A stretch of DNA of 9,307 bases from Faecalitalea sp. UBA4312. GTDB taxonomy: Bacteria; Bacillota_I; Bacilli_A; Erysipelotrichales; Erysipelotrichaceae. Positions within the stretch are counted from its first letter, which is position 1, and every line of letters begins with the position of its first letter. The translations under genes were made by a program, and so were the position numbers. Under the pieces are notes generated by a model. It did no database searches. It was not told the DNA's origin and saw only the letters and a program-made list of their open reading frames with translations. This document shows, piece by piece, positions 1 through 8,540 of this stretch. Where the stretch lies: assembly GCA_002394635.1 (NCBI GenBank), contig DGUK01000044.1, positions 1 through 9,307 of the forward strand, in the 5' to 3' direction.

Positions 1-1442
1 CCCAGAATGTTGTGGGAGCCCAGCATCATGATCAATGCATCAGCACGTGCTTCTTCACTCAGAGGTACATGGATGGCCATCTGGTCTCCATCAAAGTCAG
101 CATTGAAGGCTGTACATACCAACGGATGCAGACGCATAGCACGTCCTTCTACCAGCTTTGGCAAGAAAGCCTGGATTCCAAGACGGTGTAGTGTTGGTGC
201 ACGGTTCATCAATACAGGGTAGCCGTCAATGACCTTTTCTACCACATCCCAGATTCTAGGATCCTGACGCTCGATCAGTTTTTCAGCATTTTTCGGGTTT
301 GCTGCCAATCCTTCATTCACTATTTCATTGATAATGAATGGTTTAAACAGGTTTACAGCCATTTCACGTGGAATACCACACTGGTACATCTTCAGATCCG
401 GTCCTACGGCAATAACAGAACGACCGGAGAAGTCTACACGTTTTCCTAACAGGTTCTGACGGAAACGACCTTGTTTTCCCTTTAGGGAATGGGATAAAGA
501 TTTTAACGGACGGCTTCCGGCACCGGTAATCGGTTTGGAACGACGACCATTGTCAATCAACGCATCCACTGCTTCCTGCAACATACGCTTTTCATTTTGA
601 ACGATAATATTCGGTGTACCCAGATCCAGCAGCTTACGTAAACGATTGTTACGTGTAATGACACGACGATACAGATCATTCAGATCGCTGGTCGCAAATC
701 GACCGCCATCCAGCTGCAGCATTGGTCGCAGATCCGGTGGTATTACCGGAATATTTGTCAGAATCATCCATTCCGGAACGTTTTCACTGTACCGGAACGC
801 ATTGATCGTATCCAGACGCTTGATCAGTTTTTTCCGTTTTTCTCCAGTTGCTTTTTCCAGCTGTTCCTGGATTGCCTGATATTCAGCTTCCAGGTCAACA
901 TCCTGCAATAATTTCAAAACGGCTTCGGCGCCGGTTTTAGCTTCAAACGAGCCATATCCGTATAATGCCATATTTTCACGATATTCACGTTCTGACATGA
1001 TTTGTTTGTATTCCAGTTCCGAATCCTTAGGATCCGTTACAATATAGCTGACGAAGTATACAACTTCCTCCAGCTGTTTTGGCGTAACATCCAACAACAG
1101 CGCCATACGGCTCGGAATCCCACGCAAATACCAGATATGCGCTACCGGTGCTGCCAGATGAATATGTCCCATACGCTCACGACGTACGCTTGATTTGGTG
1201 ATTTCTACGCCACAACGGTCACAGACAACGCCCTTGAAACGAACTTTCTTATATTTACCGCAAGCACATTCCCAGTCCTTTGTAGGGCCGAAAATACGCT
1301 CGCAGAAAAGACCGTCACGTTCTGCTTTCTGTGAACGATAGTTGATGGTTTCCGGCTTTGTTACTTCTCCATGAGACCATTCCAGAATTTTCTCAGGACT
1401 CGCCAGGCGAACCTGAATCGAGGCAAAATTATTTATACTCAT
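1..1442 (-). CDS. rpoC: RNA polymerase beta' subunit (RpoC), N-terminal 480 residues, cut by window edge
   Basis: This is the largest catalytic subunit of the bacterial RNA polymerase core; it carries the active-site magnesium and, with beta, forms the DNA clamp. Translation from the ATG at 1442 begins [20 protein letters not shown], the usual beta' N-terminus. A zinc-ribbon follows with Cys58, Cys60, Cys73 and Cys76. A conserved stretch starting [18 protein letters not shown] begins near residue 325. The absolutely conserved NADFDGD loop is at residues 447-453, with Asp449, Asp451 and Asp453 as the magnesium ligands (E. coli D460, D462, D464). The reading frame is open to the window edge, so about 60% of a typical 1200-residue protein is missing. 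The start lies 6 bp after the rpoB stop codon, and the ribosome binding site GAGGAGG sits in the last rpoB codons. Cotranscription with rpoB is therefore essentially certain. Nothing in the visible part is abnormal. Confidence 0.98.
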   Translation of the reverse strand, partial: MSINNFASIQVRLASPEKILEWSHGEVTKPETINYRSQKAERDGLFCERIFGPTKDWECACGKYKKVRFKGVVCDRCGVEITKSSVRRERMGHIHLAAPVAHIWYLRGIPSRMALLLDVTPKQLEEVVYFVSYIVTDPKDSELEYKQIMSEREYRENMALYGYGSFEAKTGAEAVLKLLQDVDLEAEYQAIQEQLEKATGEKRKKLIKRLDTINAFRYSENVPEWMILTNIPVIPPDLRPMLQLDGGRFATSDLNDLYRRVITRNNRLRKLLDLGTPNIIVQNEKRMLQEAVDALIDNGRRSKPITGAGSRPLKSLSHSLKGKQGRFRQNLLGKRVDFSGRSVIAVGPDLKMYQCGIPREMAVNLFKPFIINEIVNEGLAANPKNAEKLIERQDPRIWDVVEKVIDGYPVLMNRAPTLHRLGIQAFLPKLVEGRAMRLHPLVCTAFNADFDGDQMAIHVPLSEEARADALIMMLGSHNIL

Positions 1443-1448
1443 AGATTC

Positions 1449-4400
1449 TTACGCCTCCTCATCGTATAGGTCGATATCATTCAATGTATCTTCCATGTCA
1501 TTCACTAATTCTTCTTTTGTTTCTTCCGGCATCACGATTGGTGCAGCCACTGTCTGCTCTTCCTCATCGGTGTTGGTGATGTCTACTTCCTGTCCGTTCT
1601 CATCCAGACATCGGACATCGATAGCCAGACCTTGTAATTCGTGCATCAATACACGGAAAGATTCTGGTACACCCGGTTCCGGAATATCTTTTCCTTTGAT
1701 GATTGCTTCATACGTCTTGATACGACCCTGAATATCATCAGATTTAATTGTCAATATTTCCTGCAGTGTATGAGCGGCACCATAGGCCTCCAGTGCCCAT
1801 ACCTCCATTTCACCAAAACGCTGTCCACCATTCTGTGCTTTACCACCTAACGGCTGCTGCGTTACCAGTGAATAAGGGCCCGTTGCACGGGCGTGCAATT
1901 TATCATCCACCATGTGAGCCAGCTTGATCATATACATTACACCAACACTGATTCGTTCATCGAACGGCTCACCTGTCATACCATCATACAATACTTGTTT
2001 TCCGTCATGTGTCATGCCGGCTTCTTTCATAACATCCAGAAGTTCCTCATTGGAAACACCGTCAAATACCGGCGTGGAGAATTTCACACCACCCAGCTTA
2101 CGGGCTGCATAACCCAAATGGATTTCCAGGATCTGTCCGATATTCATACGAGAAGGTACACCAAACGGGTTCAAGATTACATCGATTGGTTGCCCATCCG
2201 CAGTAAACGGCATATCCTCGATAGGAAGGATCTTGGAAATAACACCTTTGTTACCATGACGTCCGGACATTTTATCTCCTTCAGAGATCTTACGTTTTTG
2301 TGCAATATATACTTTTACACGCGTATTGACTCCTGGTGGCAGCTCCGATCCATCTCCACGACGGAATACTCGGATCGAGTGAACAATACCGGCACCACCA
2401 TGTGGAACTTTCAATGAATTGTCACGAACCTCACGTGATTTTTCACCGAAAATAGCCAGTAACAGTTTTTCTTCCGGACTGACTTCACTTTGTCCCTTCG
2501 GCGTTACTTTACCAACTAAAATATCGCCTTCTTTTACTTCTGAACCAACCAGGATCACACCATTTTCATCCAGCTTGCGTACGGCATTTTCACCGACGTT
2601 CGGAATATCACGAGTAATTTCCTCCGGTCCTAATTTTGTATCACGGCAATCAATGTCATACTCTTCGATATGAATAGATGTATACACGTCATCACTGACT
2701 AAACGTTCCGACATGATGATGGCATCCTCATAGTTGTATCCATACCATGTGGAATAAGCGATAACCACGTTCTGCCCTAATGCCAGTTCGCCGTTTTCCA
2801 TACTTGGTCCATCGGCCAGGATATCACCTTTTTCAACCTTTTCTCCGGTTTCCACGATTGGATGCTGGTTGATACATGTGCTCGCATTGGAACGAGCAAA
2901 TTTACGCAACTGATACGTATGTTCCACACCGTCTTTCGATGTGTTGACAATACGTAAACTATCTACATAGGTAATGGTTCCGTCTTCCTTGGCTACAATA
3001 CCGACACCTGAATCCCTGGCAATTTTATATTCCATACCTGTGCCGACATATGGTGAATGCGGGTTCAGCAACGGTACAGCCTGACGCTGCATGTTGGCAC
3101 CCATCAAGGCACGAGAAGCATCGTCATTTTCTAGGAAAGGCACACATGCAGTGGCCACAGATACAATCTGTTTCGGGGAAACGTCAGCAAGCTCTACATC
3201 TTTACGATCAGCAATGATCGTATCCCCAGCCTTACGGGCAATGACATGCTCATTGATCAAGCGACCGTCACGTACCTCATTGGCCTGTGCAATGACATAG
3301 TCGGCCTCTTCATCGGCACTCAGGTATACAGCTTTTTCCTGTACAGTACCATCTTCATTTACAATTCGATACGGTGTCTGAATAAAACCATATTCATTGA
3401 TTTTTGCGTAAGTTGTCAAGTTTGAGATCAATCCGATATTCGGACCTTCCGGTGTCTCGATCGGACAGATACGGCCGTAGTGAGATGAATGTACGTCACG
3501 TACTTCAAATCCGGCACGGTCACGGGTCAAACCACCAGGTCCTAATGCTGAAATACGACGCTTATTGGTCAATTCAGCCAGCGGGTTCTGCTGATCCATA
3601 AACTGTGATAACTGAGAACTCGAGAAAAATTCCTTGATTGCCGCTGTCAAAGGACGGATATTTGTCAGTTTACGCGGTGTCAGACTGTCCAGTTCCTGAA
3701 TGGACATACGATCATGTACCACACGTTCCATACGAGACAAGCCGATACGGAATTGATTCTGGATCAGTTCACCGACCGAACGAATACGACGGTTTCCCAG
3801 CATATCGATATCATCGGTTGTTCCCACATGTTCCATAACATTCAGATTATAAGCAAAGAATGCATACATATCCGAAATGGTAATGGTGTGTTTATTGGCA
3901 TACGGATCATTTCCGATAATCTTGATTTCATTTCCATCCGCATCCAGAGCAAACAATTCCTGGACACAAGCTCCAACCAGCCATACCGTTAACGATTCAT
4001 TGGCAGCACGGCTCTTTAACGTCTCCACTGCTTCTGCATGGATACGGTTTTCCGGCTCATATTTTGTATCCCCTTTGATGTTGACAGGGATATCCTCACG
4101 ATGGATGTCATAACGATCGACCAGCAGTTCCATCGTGTCATCTACAACATCCTGTCCCTTCTGGTTTGTCACACGGCCAGCTACATATAAATACTGTCCA
4201 TAGCTCAATACAGCCTCCGCATTTTCTTCTGTCAGCTCAACCGGTTGCGCTATAAGCCCAGCATATACCGGTACCTCATCAACAGCCGTTTTCAATAAAT
4301 CGGTATCCTGACGTGTCAGAACCGTTCCTTTTTCATAGAATACATTGTCTGCATCGATATCTTCAGCTAAAATACGTCCTACCAGACCATAATGATAAGA

Positions 4401-5606
4401 AGTTGGAATAGATACGATATCTTCTTCATGGAACTCACTACGGAACGGGAAGGCCTTGCAATATGTTCCTTTAGCCAGCTGATCACGCAGTGCATTTCTT
4501 TCATCACGATGGATCAAAGTACCCTTTTCCATAAAGACATTTTCATCTACATCCAGAATATCATGGGCTAATACCATGCCATCCAGACGACTGATCGCAT
4601 TCAGCTTCTTACGCAGCTTATAACGACCGGCCTTCGTCAGATCATATCGACGTGGATCAAAGAACTTGGCCTGCATCAATGTGATAGATCCACTGACGAT
4701 CGGCATCTCATCACTTCTCTGGTTTTCATAGAATGACAACAATGCCTCATGTGTTGTCTTGACTTTATCGTTTAATAAAGAATTTTCGATTTCTTCATAT
4801 TTTCCGAAGAACGCCGTATACAGCAATAAATACAAATTCATGTATTCACGCTGTTCCTGATCAACAGCCAGATCCTCCGGCCATTGTTTTCCCATAGAAC
4901 GAAGGAAGATTTCCAACTGTTCTGTATTCTGCGTATCATCTAAATCCCCTACATTTAAAGACATACCGATTGCCTTAAAAAGGATGGAGAACAAGATCTT
5001 ACGACGACGGTCAATGGATACATTGATCAGACGACCATTTGTCGTTTTCTTCTGCTCTGTCATAAACTCCAACCATGTTCCTCGGCTCGGAATCAGTTCA
5101 CAGTTGTAGTTTTGTTTTCCGTTCTTTTCATCATATACCTGTGAAAAGTATGCCCCCGGAGAACGCACAATCTGACTGACGATAACACGTTCGGCTCCAT
5201 TGATGATAAACGTTCCCGTTTCTGTCATTAATGGAAAATCCCCTAAATAAACTTCCTCTCTTTTTGTTCGGATTTCTCCTGTAGTGGAATCGGTAATTTC
5301 CAATTCCATCTCAGCATAAAGAGGTGCTGCATAGTTACACTCTCTATACATGGATTCTTCTCTGTTATACTTCGGTTTATCGAAATGATAACGCAAGAAG
5401 TTTAGCTTGATGTTTTTACCATAGTTTTCAATCGGATAGATTTCATTGAAAACTTCCTGGATTCCCTCTTTTGTAAACCATTCATAAGAGTCTGTCTGGA
5501 TTTCGACAAGATTTGGCAGTTCCAAGTTGCCACTTACTTTTGAATAATCACGTCGTTGTGCCTTCTTGCCACAATTCGTGATTCGATACGCTTTGTTGCT
5601 CTCCAT
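1449..5606 (-). CDS. rpoB: RNA polymerase beta subunit (RpoB), long form of about 1385 residues
   Basis: This is the second large subunit of RNA polymerase; it forms one side of the active cleft and holds the rifampicin pocket. I place the start at the ATG at 5606 ([18 protein letters not shown]) because AAAGGAAGG lies 5 nt upstream. The open frame extends to a TTG at 5654, but that would put the ribosome binding site inside the gene. Landmarks, numbered from that ATG: rifampicin cluster I at 662-693 ([21 protein letters not shown] and on), [13 protein letters not shown] at 715-727, the catalytic-site segment [12 protein letters not shown] at 1110-1121, and the C-terminal clamp segment with [21 protein letters not shown] near 1251-1271. 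An acidic tail ends in DLYDEEA. Two features are unusual. Asn681 replaces the His of most bacteria (E. coli 526). The region between residues 335 and 599 is about 140 residues longer than in Bacillus and contains a repeated NVF-x-EKGT module. Confidence 0.98.
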   Translation of the reverse strand: MESNKAYRITNCGKKAQRRDYSKVSGNLELPNLVEIQTDSYEWFTKEGIQEVFNEIYPIENYGKNIKLNFLRYHFDKPKYNREESMYRECNYAAPLYAEMELEITDSTTGEIRTKREEVYLGDFPLMTETGTFIINGAERVIVSQIVRSPGAYFSQVYDEKNGKQNYNCELIPSRGTWLEFMTEQKKTTNGRLINVSIDRRRKILFSILFKAIGMSLNVGDLDDTQNTEQLEIFLRSMGKQWPEDLAVDQEQREYMNLYLLLYTAFFGKYEEIENSLLNDKVKTTHEALLSFYENQRSDEMPIVSGSITLMQAKFFDPRRYDLTKAGRYKLRKKLNAISRLDGMVLAHDILDVDENVFMEKGTLIHRDERNALRDQLAKGTYCKAFPFRSEFHEEDIVSIPTSYHYGLVGRILAEDIDADNVFYEKGTVLTRQDTDLLKTAVDEVPVYAGLIAQPVELTEENAEAVLSYGQYLYVAGRVTNQKGQDVVDDTMELLVDRYDIHREDIPVNIKGDTKYEPENRIHAEAVETLKSRAANESLTVWLVGACVQELFALDADGNEIKIIGNDPYANKHTITISDMYAFFAYNLNVMEHVGTTDDIDMLGNRRIRSVGELIQNQFRIGLSRMERVVHDRMSIQELDSLTPRKLTNIRPLTAAIKEFFSSSQLSQFMDQQNPLAELTNKRRISALGPGGLTRDRAGFEVRDVHSSHYGRICPIETPEGPNIGLISNLTTYAKINEYGFIQTPYRIVNEDGTVQEKAVYLSADEEADYVIAQANEVRDGRLINEHVIARKAGDTIIADRKDVELADVSPKQIVSVATACVPFLENDDASRALMGANMQRQAVPLLNPHSPYVGTGMEYKIARDSGVGIVAKEDGTITYVDSLRIVNTSKDGVEHTYQLRKFARSNASTCINQHPIVETGEKVEKGDILADGPSMENGELALGQNVVIAYSTWYGYNYEDAIIMSERLVSDDVYTSIHIEEYDIDCRDTKLGPEEITRDIPNVGENAVRKLDENGVILVGSEVKEGDILVGKVTPKGQSEVSPEEKLLLAIFGEKSREVRDNSLKVPHGGAGIVHSIRVFRRGDGSELPPGVNTRVKVYIAQKRKISEGDKMSGRHGNKGVISKILPIEDMPFTADGQPIDVILNPFGVPSRMNIGQILEIHLGYAARKLGGVKFSTPVFDGVSNEELLDVMKEAGMTHDGKQVLYDGMTGEPFDERISVGVMYMIKLAHMVDDKLHARATGPYSLVTQQPLGGKAQNGGQRFGEMEVWALEAYGAAHTLQEILTIKSDDIQGRIKTYEAIIKGKDIPEPGVPESFRVLMHELQGLAIDVRCLDENGQEVDITNTDEEEQTVAAPIVMPEETKEELVNDMEDTLNDIDLYDEEA
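1454..1460 (-). promoter_or_regulatory. rpoC ribosome binding site inside the rpoB 3' end
   Basis: On the minus strand GAGGAGG lies 11 nt before the rpoC ATG. It is built from the Asp-Glu-Glu-Ala codons that end rpoB, so ribosomes finishing rpoB uncover or reuse this site. This arrangement usually keeps beta and beta' synthesis matched. The coupling is inferred; the motif and spacing are seen directly. Confidence 0.85.
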
Positions 5607-5611
5607 GCATG

Positions 5612-5620
5612 CCTTCCTTT
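5612..5620 (-). promoter_or_regulatory. rpoB ribosome binding site
   Basis: AAAGGAAGG on the minus strand, 5 nt before the ATG at 5606. It decides the start: the longer frame from the TTG at 5654 has no comparable site and would overlap this one. A second ATG at 5610 is out of frame. Confidence 0.85.
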
Positions 5621-5639
5621 CGTTATAGCGTCCAAAAGG

Positions 5640-5666
5640 GCATAGTACCCCCAAGGACTATTATGC
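5640..5666 (-). other. Hairpin at the predicted 5' end of the rpoBC mRNA
   Basis: The minus strand reads GCATAATAGT, then a 10-nt loop (CCTTGGGGGT), then ACTATGC. The arms pair as 7 bp with a 3-nt bulge in the 5' arm. The first base falls within a few nucleotides of the start site predicted from the -10 element, so the hairpin would sit at or near the very 5' end of the transcript. Such structures can slow mRNA decay, but that role here is inference, and a chance pairing is possible. Confidence 0.35.
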
Positions 5667-5671
5667 AATTT

Positions 5672-5703
5672 ATTATACTAGCAGTAACATGAATAAATGT
5701 CAA
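5672..5703 (-). promoter_or_regulatory. rpoBC promoter (housekeeping sigma type)
   Basis: A perfect -35 TTGACA lies at 5698-5703 on the minus strand. At a 17-bp spacing is TAGTAT (5675-5680), preceded by TGC, which makes an extended -10. An overlapping perfect TATAAT at 5672-5677 has a 20-bp spacing, longer than normal. Either way transcription would start near 5664-5668, giving a leader of about 60 nt. The promoter begins only 8 bp after the preceding terminator region, so rpoBC is transcribed on its own and not with the PTS operon. Confidence 0.8.
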
Positions 5704-5710
5704 TATGATT

Positions 5711-5744
5711 TTAAAAAATAAAATGTACCTGTGGCCAGGTACAT
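5711..5744 (-). terminator. Intrinsic terminator of the PTS operon
   Basis: On the minus strand a perfect 9-bp stem (ATGTACCTG / CAGGTACAT) closes a 4-nt loop (GCCA) and is followed by a T-rich tract, TTTATTTTTT. It lies 51 bp after the stop of the small membrane-protein gene and just before the rpoB promoter, so it separates the two operons. The + strand copy has an A-rich flank on one side and no T-run on the other, so it works in one direction only. Confidence 0.88.
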
Positions 5745-5765
5745 GAGACGTTATCACACAGCACG

Positions 5766-5791
5766 AAAATGCCAGCTTACACTGACATTTT
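5766..5791. other. Inverted repeat just after the membrane-protein stop codon
   Basis: On the + strand AAAATGCCAG, a 6-nt loop and CTGACATTTT form a 10-bp stem with one wobble-type pair. On the minus strand it begins 4 nt after the stop codon of the 5796-6287 gene and lacks a clear T-tract after it. On the + strand it is followed by TTAAATT. It may be a 3' stability hairpin or an auxiliary terminator ahead of the main one at 5711-5744. Function is not shown by sequence. Confidence 0.45.
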
Positions 5792-5795
5792 TAAA

Positions 5796-6287
5796 TTATA
5801 TGGATTTTTTGTTGATTCTTTCGATCCCCTGCCGATATGCCCGGACCGCTAGCGCATCCGGTTCCACCATCGCATACAGTTCATACAGCTGGTCCAAGAG
5901 TTCGTTTTTATGATCAAACTCACTGATACGAACCCAGTATCTGCCTGCCCGGATGCCTCCGTTATCCAGGGTGATATATACCTTCGTGTTTCCGGCTATA
6001 GGATGCATGTGCATCGCATGCAGCTGGTCGATTGAATACGTATGCTTTCGGGAAAAGGTATAAAACGTTACACCCTTTCCATCGAAAGAGATGCCCGAAG
6101 GATTGCTGAGAGAGATGAACACATTCCAAAATGTATAGACACAAACCATGCACAACAGTAAATACGCCGGCTGCCAAAGCTGTATCAGTTTTACAAAGCC
6201 GTAAACTCCGACACATCCGGCAAGGAGAGAAGGAAATACGATCTGTATCCAGTAATGAGACATTTTTTGGTATGTATACTCTTTCAT
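5796..6287 (-). CDS. Small membrane protein of unknown function, possibly PH-like, last gene of the PTS operon
   Basis: I do not recognise this gene. The product is 163 residues from the ATG at 6287, chosen because GGGAGGA lies 5 nt before it; the GTG immediately upstream (6290) is only 2 nt from that site. Two hydrophobic segments occur near residues 14-34 and 41-58, so the protein is probably anchored in the membrane. The rest (about 60-163) is soluble and rich in alternating beta-type segments (GVTFYTFSRKHTYSI, KVYITLD, RYWVRI), followed by an amphipathic helix near 128-140. That order resembles bacterial PH-like membrane proteins, a weak analogy only. It starts 20 bp after the IIC stop, has no promoter of its own that I can see, and is followed by a terminator, so it is probably cotranscribed with the permease. 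It resembles no PTS component. Confidence 0.85.
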   Translation of the reverse strand: MKEYTYQKMSHYWIQIVFPSLLAGCVGVYGFVKLIQLWQPAYLLLCMVCVYTFWNVFISLSNPSGISFDGKGVTFYTFSRKHTYSIDQLHAMHMHPIAGNTKVYITLDNGGIRAGRYWVRISEFDHKNELLDQLYELYAMVEPDALAVRAYRQGIERINKKSI

Positions 6288-6307
6288 CACAATCCTCCCT
6301 TGCGGAA

Positions 6308-7660
6308 CTATTCCGTTGCTTCCGCCGCTTCTTTCAAGATTCTTCTACGATTATATACAGCCAGTGCCAAAGCGAAGACGACCGCGATGATTAATCCAAT
6401 GATGCTTTCGTGCGCTTTGGTCAGGATAAAGCTTAACGGGTTGGCGCCATCACAGATCGAAGAAATCAGAGAAGCTCCCTTCGGAATCGCAAAGCCGACT
6501 TCCTTGGCAACGTTAGTCATAGCAGGCGCCATCGCTGTAGAAATATACAATCCGGCAATTAGACTGACAATACCAGTGATGATGGCACGGAATCCGTTCC
6601 CGTTCACCAATGGTACAATCAGAACAAACATATAAGGTAATACGGAGAGATCAACCATCGGTAGTACCGTGTTCCCTGGTAAGATGACCGCAAGGAAGAT
6701 CGTTAACGGAACCAGGATCAAGGAAACGGTCAAACATACCGGATGTCCGACACCGACAGCTGAATCCAGTCCGATATACACTTTCCCACGATTGGAGAAA
6801 TGTTTCTGCACAAATTCCTGTGCTGCTTCACTGATCGGCATCAGTCCTTCCATCAATAGAGCCGCCATTTTCGGGATCAAGACCAAAGCAGCCCCTAATG
6901 TGATACCTGTTGTTAATACGCCCTTTACATCATAACCAGCCAGAATAGCGATGATGATACCCAGGATCGTTCCGATCAACATCGGCTCGCCAAAGATACC
7001 GAAACGTTCCTGCATTTTTTCAATATCGATATTGATATCCCTTACGCCAGGGATTGCATCAATAATTTTATTCACAACCCACGCAATCGGTACAAAAGCA
7101 GCGGTAAATCCATGAGGAATGGATACACCCGGCATTCCAAGAGTTTCTTCGACCTTTGGCGCTGTCAAGTCTGCAATGACGAAAACAATGATGATATTTA
7201 CAATCGTTGCGATAATTCCATATAAGAAGTTTCCGGTGATGACGGCAACCAGAGAACCGGTAAATGCGAAATGCCAGTAATTCCAGACATCCACATCGAT
7301 CGTCTGTGTTGTATTTGTGATCAACATAACGATATTGACAAACAATCCAATCAGAATAATGATCAATCCCAGATTCGTACCAAACGCAATCGCTGCCGCT
7401 GCCGGCCATCCGATATCAACAGTTGATAACGACAAACCGAAACGAGCTGTCATCTCCTGTACGGCCGGAGCTAAACTGTCTCCCATCATTCCAACGACAA
7501 GATTCAAGCCGATAAAACCGATTCCGACCGTTAAACCACCACGCAGGGATTTTCCAAAGCCTGCTCCTAATACAACACCAAAGATACAGAGGATGATCGG
7601 CATCATAACCGTCGCTCCTAAATCATTGATAAAACCAAATGCTTGAATGATAACGTCCAT
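6308..7660 (-). CDS. gatC: PTS permease IIC component, galactitol (GatC) family
   Basis: This is the membrane channel of a phosphotransferase permease: it moves the substrate across the cytoplasmic membrane while IIB phosphorylates it. The 450-residue length equals the family norm (E. coli GatC is about 451), and the protein is hydrophobic throughout with many membrane segments. Stretches I recognise from GatC are VDIGWP (81-86), VDVWNYWHFAFTGSL (123-137), IPHG (181-184), FGEPMLIG and LAGYDVKGVL (223-249), IGLDSAVGVGH (296-306) and LPGN (327-330). The C-terminus is a short charged tail. The start ATG has AGGAGGAG 3-10 nt before it, partly overlapping the IIB stop region 12 bp away. The symbol is at family level: homologues in Firmicutes transport various polyols and sugars, and no substrate-specific enzyme is present here to fix the substrate. 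Confidence 0.95.
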   Translation of the reverse strand: MDVIIQAFGFINDLGATVMMPIILCIFGVVLGAGFGKSLRGGLTVGIGFIGLNLVVGMMGDSLAPAVQEMTARFGLSLSTVDIGWPAAAAIAFGTNLGLIIILIGLFVNIVMLITNTTQTIDVDVWNYWHFAFTGSLVAVITGNFLYGIIATIVNIIIVFVIADLTAPKVEETLGMPGVSIPHGFTAAFVPIAWVVNKIIDAIPGVRDINIDIEKMQERFGIFGEPMLIGTILGIIIAILAGYDVKGVLTTGITLGAALVLIPKMAALLMEGLMPISEAAQEFVQKHFSNRGKVYIGLDSAVGVGHPVCLTVSLILVPLTIFLAVILPGNTVLPMVDLSVLPYMFVLIVPLVNGNGFRAIITGIVSLIAGLYISTAMAPAMTNVAKEVGFAIPKGASLISSICDGANPLSFILTKAHESIIGLIIAVVFALALAVYNRRRILKEAAEATE

Positions 7661-7672
7661 AATCTCCTCCTT

Positions 7673-7957
7673 TTATTTTTTCATTTCTTCCAAAATCTGA
7701 TCATACAGTTTGTTCAAGCCAATGCCTGTTAATAAAGGTAATCCTGCCAACACCGGACATTTTGCCTTTCCACTGACTGTTGTTGTACAAACACAGAAAT
7801 CAGCCCCATCGGATTTGGCCACTACTTCCGATACTTTACATTGTTCGATGTGGTATTGTCCTTTATACCCATTTTGATCAAGCATAGATGAAATCTTTTG
7901 ATTCGCTACTGTCGATGTAGCAACTCCCGAACCACAAGCAATTAAAATTTTTTTCAT
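7673..7957 (-). CDS. gatB: PTS IIB component, galactitol (GatB) type
   Basis: This is the soluble phosphocarrier that accepts phosphate from IIA on a cysteine and passes it to the sugar bound in IIC. The product is 94 residues, the normal size. It begins MKKILIACGSGVATST, in which Cys8 is the expected phosphorylation site within the C-x-x-G-x-x-T-S loop. The C-terminal half has CPVLAGLPLLTGIG (67-80), a family hallmark. I chose the ATG at 7957 because AGGAGGAG lies just upstream and the active-site strand must begin at the N-terminus. The frame stays open for a further 20 codons upstream, into the end of the IIA gene, but those are not likely to be translated. It sits between IIA (16 bp) and IIC (12 bp). 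As with IIC, the gat name denotes family and not proven substrate. Confidence 0.93.
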   Translation of the reverse strand: MKKILIACGSGVATSTVANQKISSMLDQNGYKGQYHIEQCKVSEVVAKSDGADFCVCTTTVSGKAKCPVLAGLPLLTGIGLNKLYDQILEEMKK

Positions 7958-7973
7958 GTTTTCTCCTCCTTTT

Positions 7974-8438
7974 TTAATCGTATAAGCTTTCAAGAACCCG
8001 TTGTATTGTCTCTTCATCCTTCGATAACAGAGAATTCAGCGTTTCCTGATTCTGGCAAATGTCAATCAGCTTCGTTAACAAAGTCATGTGATCCTCTTTA
8101 TGTTTGATTGCCAGCATAAACAAGATCGATACCGATATTTCATCCGTTTCCGAACCCATCACGATAAAGTTGACCGGTTCCTCCAGCACGCCTAAACATA
8201 CGGCCGGTCTGTTCACATGCTCCGGATCTGCGTGCGGGATCGCAACACCGATTTCTCCGGTTGGCAGTCCTGTCGGATAGGCTTTTTCTCTTTTGAGAAT
8301 GGCTGCGCTAAACGTATCTTTTACATACCCTTTCTCCGTCAACAATCCTGCTAATTGTTCCAGTGCATCATAGTTGGATCGTGCATCAACGGAATAAGCC
8401 AGAAATTTCTTCTCATTGTCCTCTAGAATCTCTCTCAT
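7974..8438 (-). CDS. PTS IIA component, fructose/mannitol (EIIA-2) fold
   Basis: This is the first phosphocarrier of the permease, taking phosphate from HPr on a histidine. The product is 154 residues, typical for a stand-alone EIIA of this fold. The active-site segment is TGEIGVAIPHADPEH (60-74), with His69 as the predicted phosphorylated residue. Other family signs are the PTGLPTGE approach and the EEPVNFIVMGS strand (86-96). The ATG at 8438 is preceded by TTGGAGGATAT, with GGAGG only 4 nt away; this is tight, but no other start fits. It is the first gene of the operon and follows the control region at 8439-8644. It is a paralogue of the EIIA domain at the C-terminus of the upstream regulator, and the two probably compete for the same phosphate flux. 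Confidence 0.93.
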   Translation of the reverse strand: MREILEDNEKKFLAYSVDARSNYDALEQLAGLLTEKGYVKDTFSAAILKREKAYPTGLPTGEIGVAIPHADPEHVNRPAVCLGVLEEPVNFIVMGSETDEISVSILFMLAIKHKEDHMTLLTKLIDICQNQETLNSLLSKDEETIQRVLESLYD

Positions 8439-8475
8439 ATATCCTCCAAATACTCTTACCTTTCTTACAATTCTT

Positions 8476-8504
8476 ATTATAAAAATTCTCAGTCTATAAA
8501 AAAG
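8476..8504 (-). promoter_or_regulatory. Candidate promoter of the PTS operon
   Basis: On the minus strand a perfect TATAAT lies at 8476-8481, about 38 bp before the IIA ATG. The -35 position at 17-bp spacing (8499-8504) reads CTTTTT, a poor match. A good -10 with a poor -35 that abuts a repeated element is typical of activator-dependent promoters. A second AT-rich -10-like site (TATATT, 8564-8569) lies at a similar distance from the other element. Choosing between them needs a start-site map. Confidence 0.5.
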
Positions 8505-8540
8505 TCCAATAAGATGAACTTCTTTGACATCAAACTGGAC
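8502..8540. repeat. 39-bp control element, copy 2 (promoter-proximal)
   Basis: The + strand begins AAGTCCAA and ends CATCAAACTGGAC, identical at both ends to the copy at 8591-8629 and of the same total length; only about 4 of the 18 middle bases match. Within the copy the ends are also inverted (GTCCA / TGGAC, then GATG / CATC), so it could be a dyad binding site or an RNA hairpin. On the minus strand it is followed by T6 (8498-8503), and on the + strand by GC and T8 (8543-8550), giving it terminator-like form in both directions. It is the nearest element to the IIA gene and the candidate promoter. Confidence 0.7.

Noticed and set aside
1893..2417. 174-codon open frame on the + strand inside rpoB
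   Set aside because: It is antisense to highly conserved RpoB sequence, has no ribosome binding site of note and encodes no recognisable protein. The other + strand frames over rpoB, rpoC and the PTS genes are rejected for the same reason.
5607..5654. Longer rpoB start at the TTG at 5654, adding 16 residues
   Set aside because: The added codons contain the ribosome binding site of the ATG at 5606, and the added peptide is not part of any RpoB N-terminus I know.
5962..6216. 84-codon minus-strand frame overlapping the small membrane protein
   Set aside because: It lies wholly inside the 5796-6287 gene in another frame, with no start signal.
7068..7409. 113-codon minus-strand frame inside the IIC gene
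   Set aside because: The overlapping IIC frame has full-length family similarity; this one is Cys/His/Tyr-rich and is a shadow of it.
7958..8017. Extended IIB start 20 codons upstream (8017)
   Set aside because: It would overlap the end of the IIA gene and place an unusual tail before the active-site strand; the internal ATG has the strong ribosome binding site.
8469..8487. AT-rich palindrome over the TATAAT, as a possible repressor operator
   Set aside because: It consists almost only of A and T with a mismatch, so chance in an AT-rich promoter explains it.
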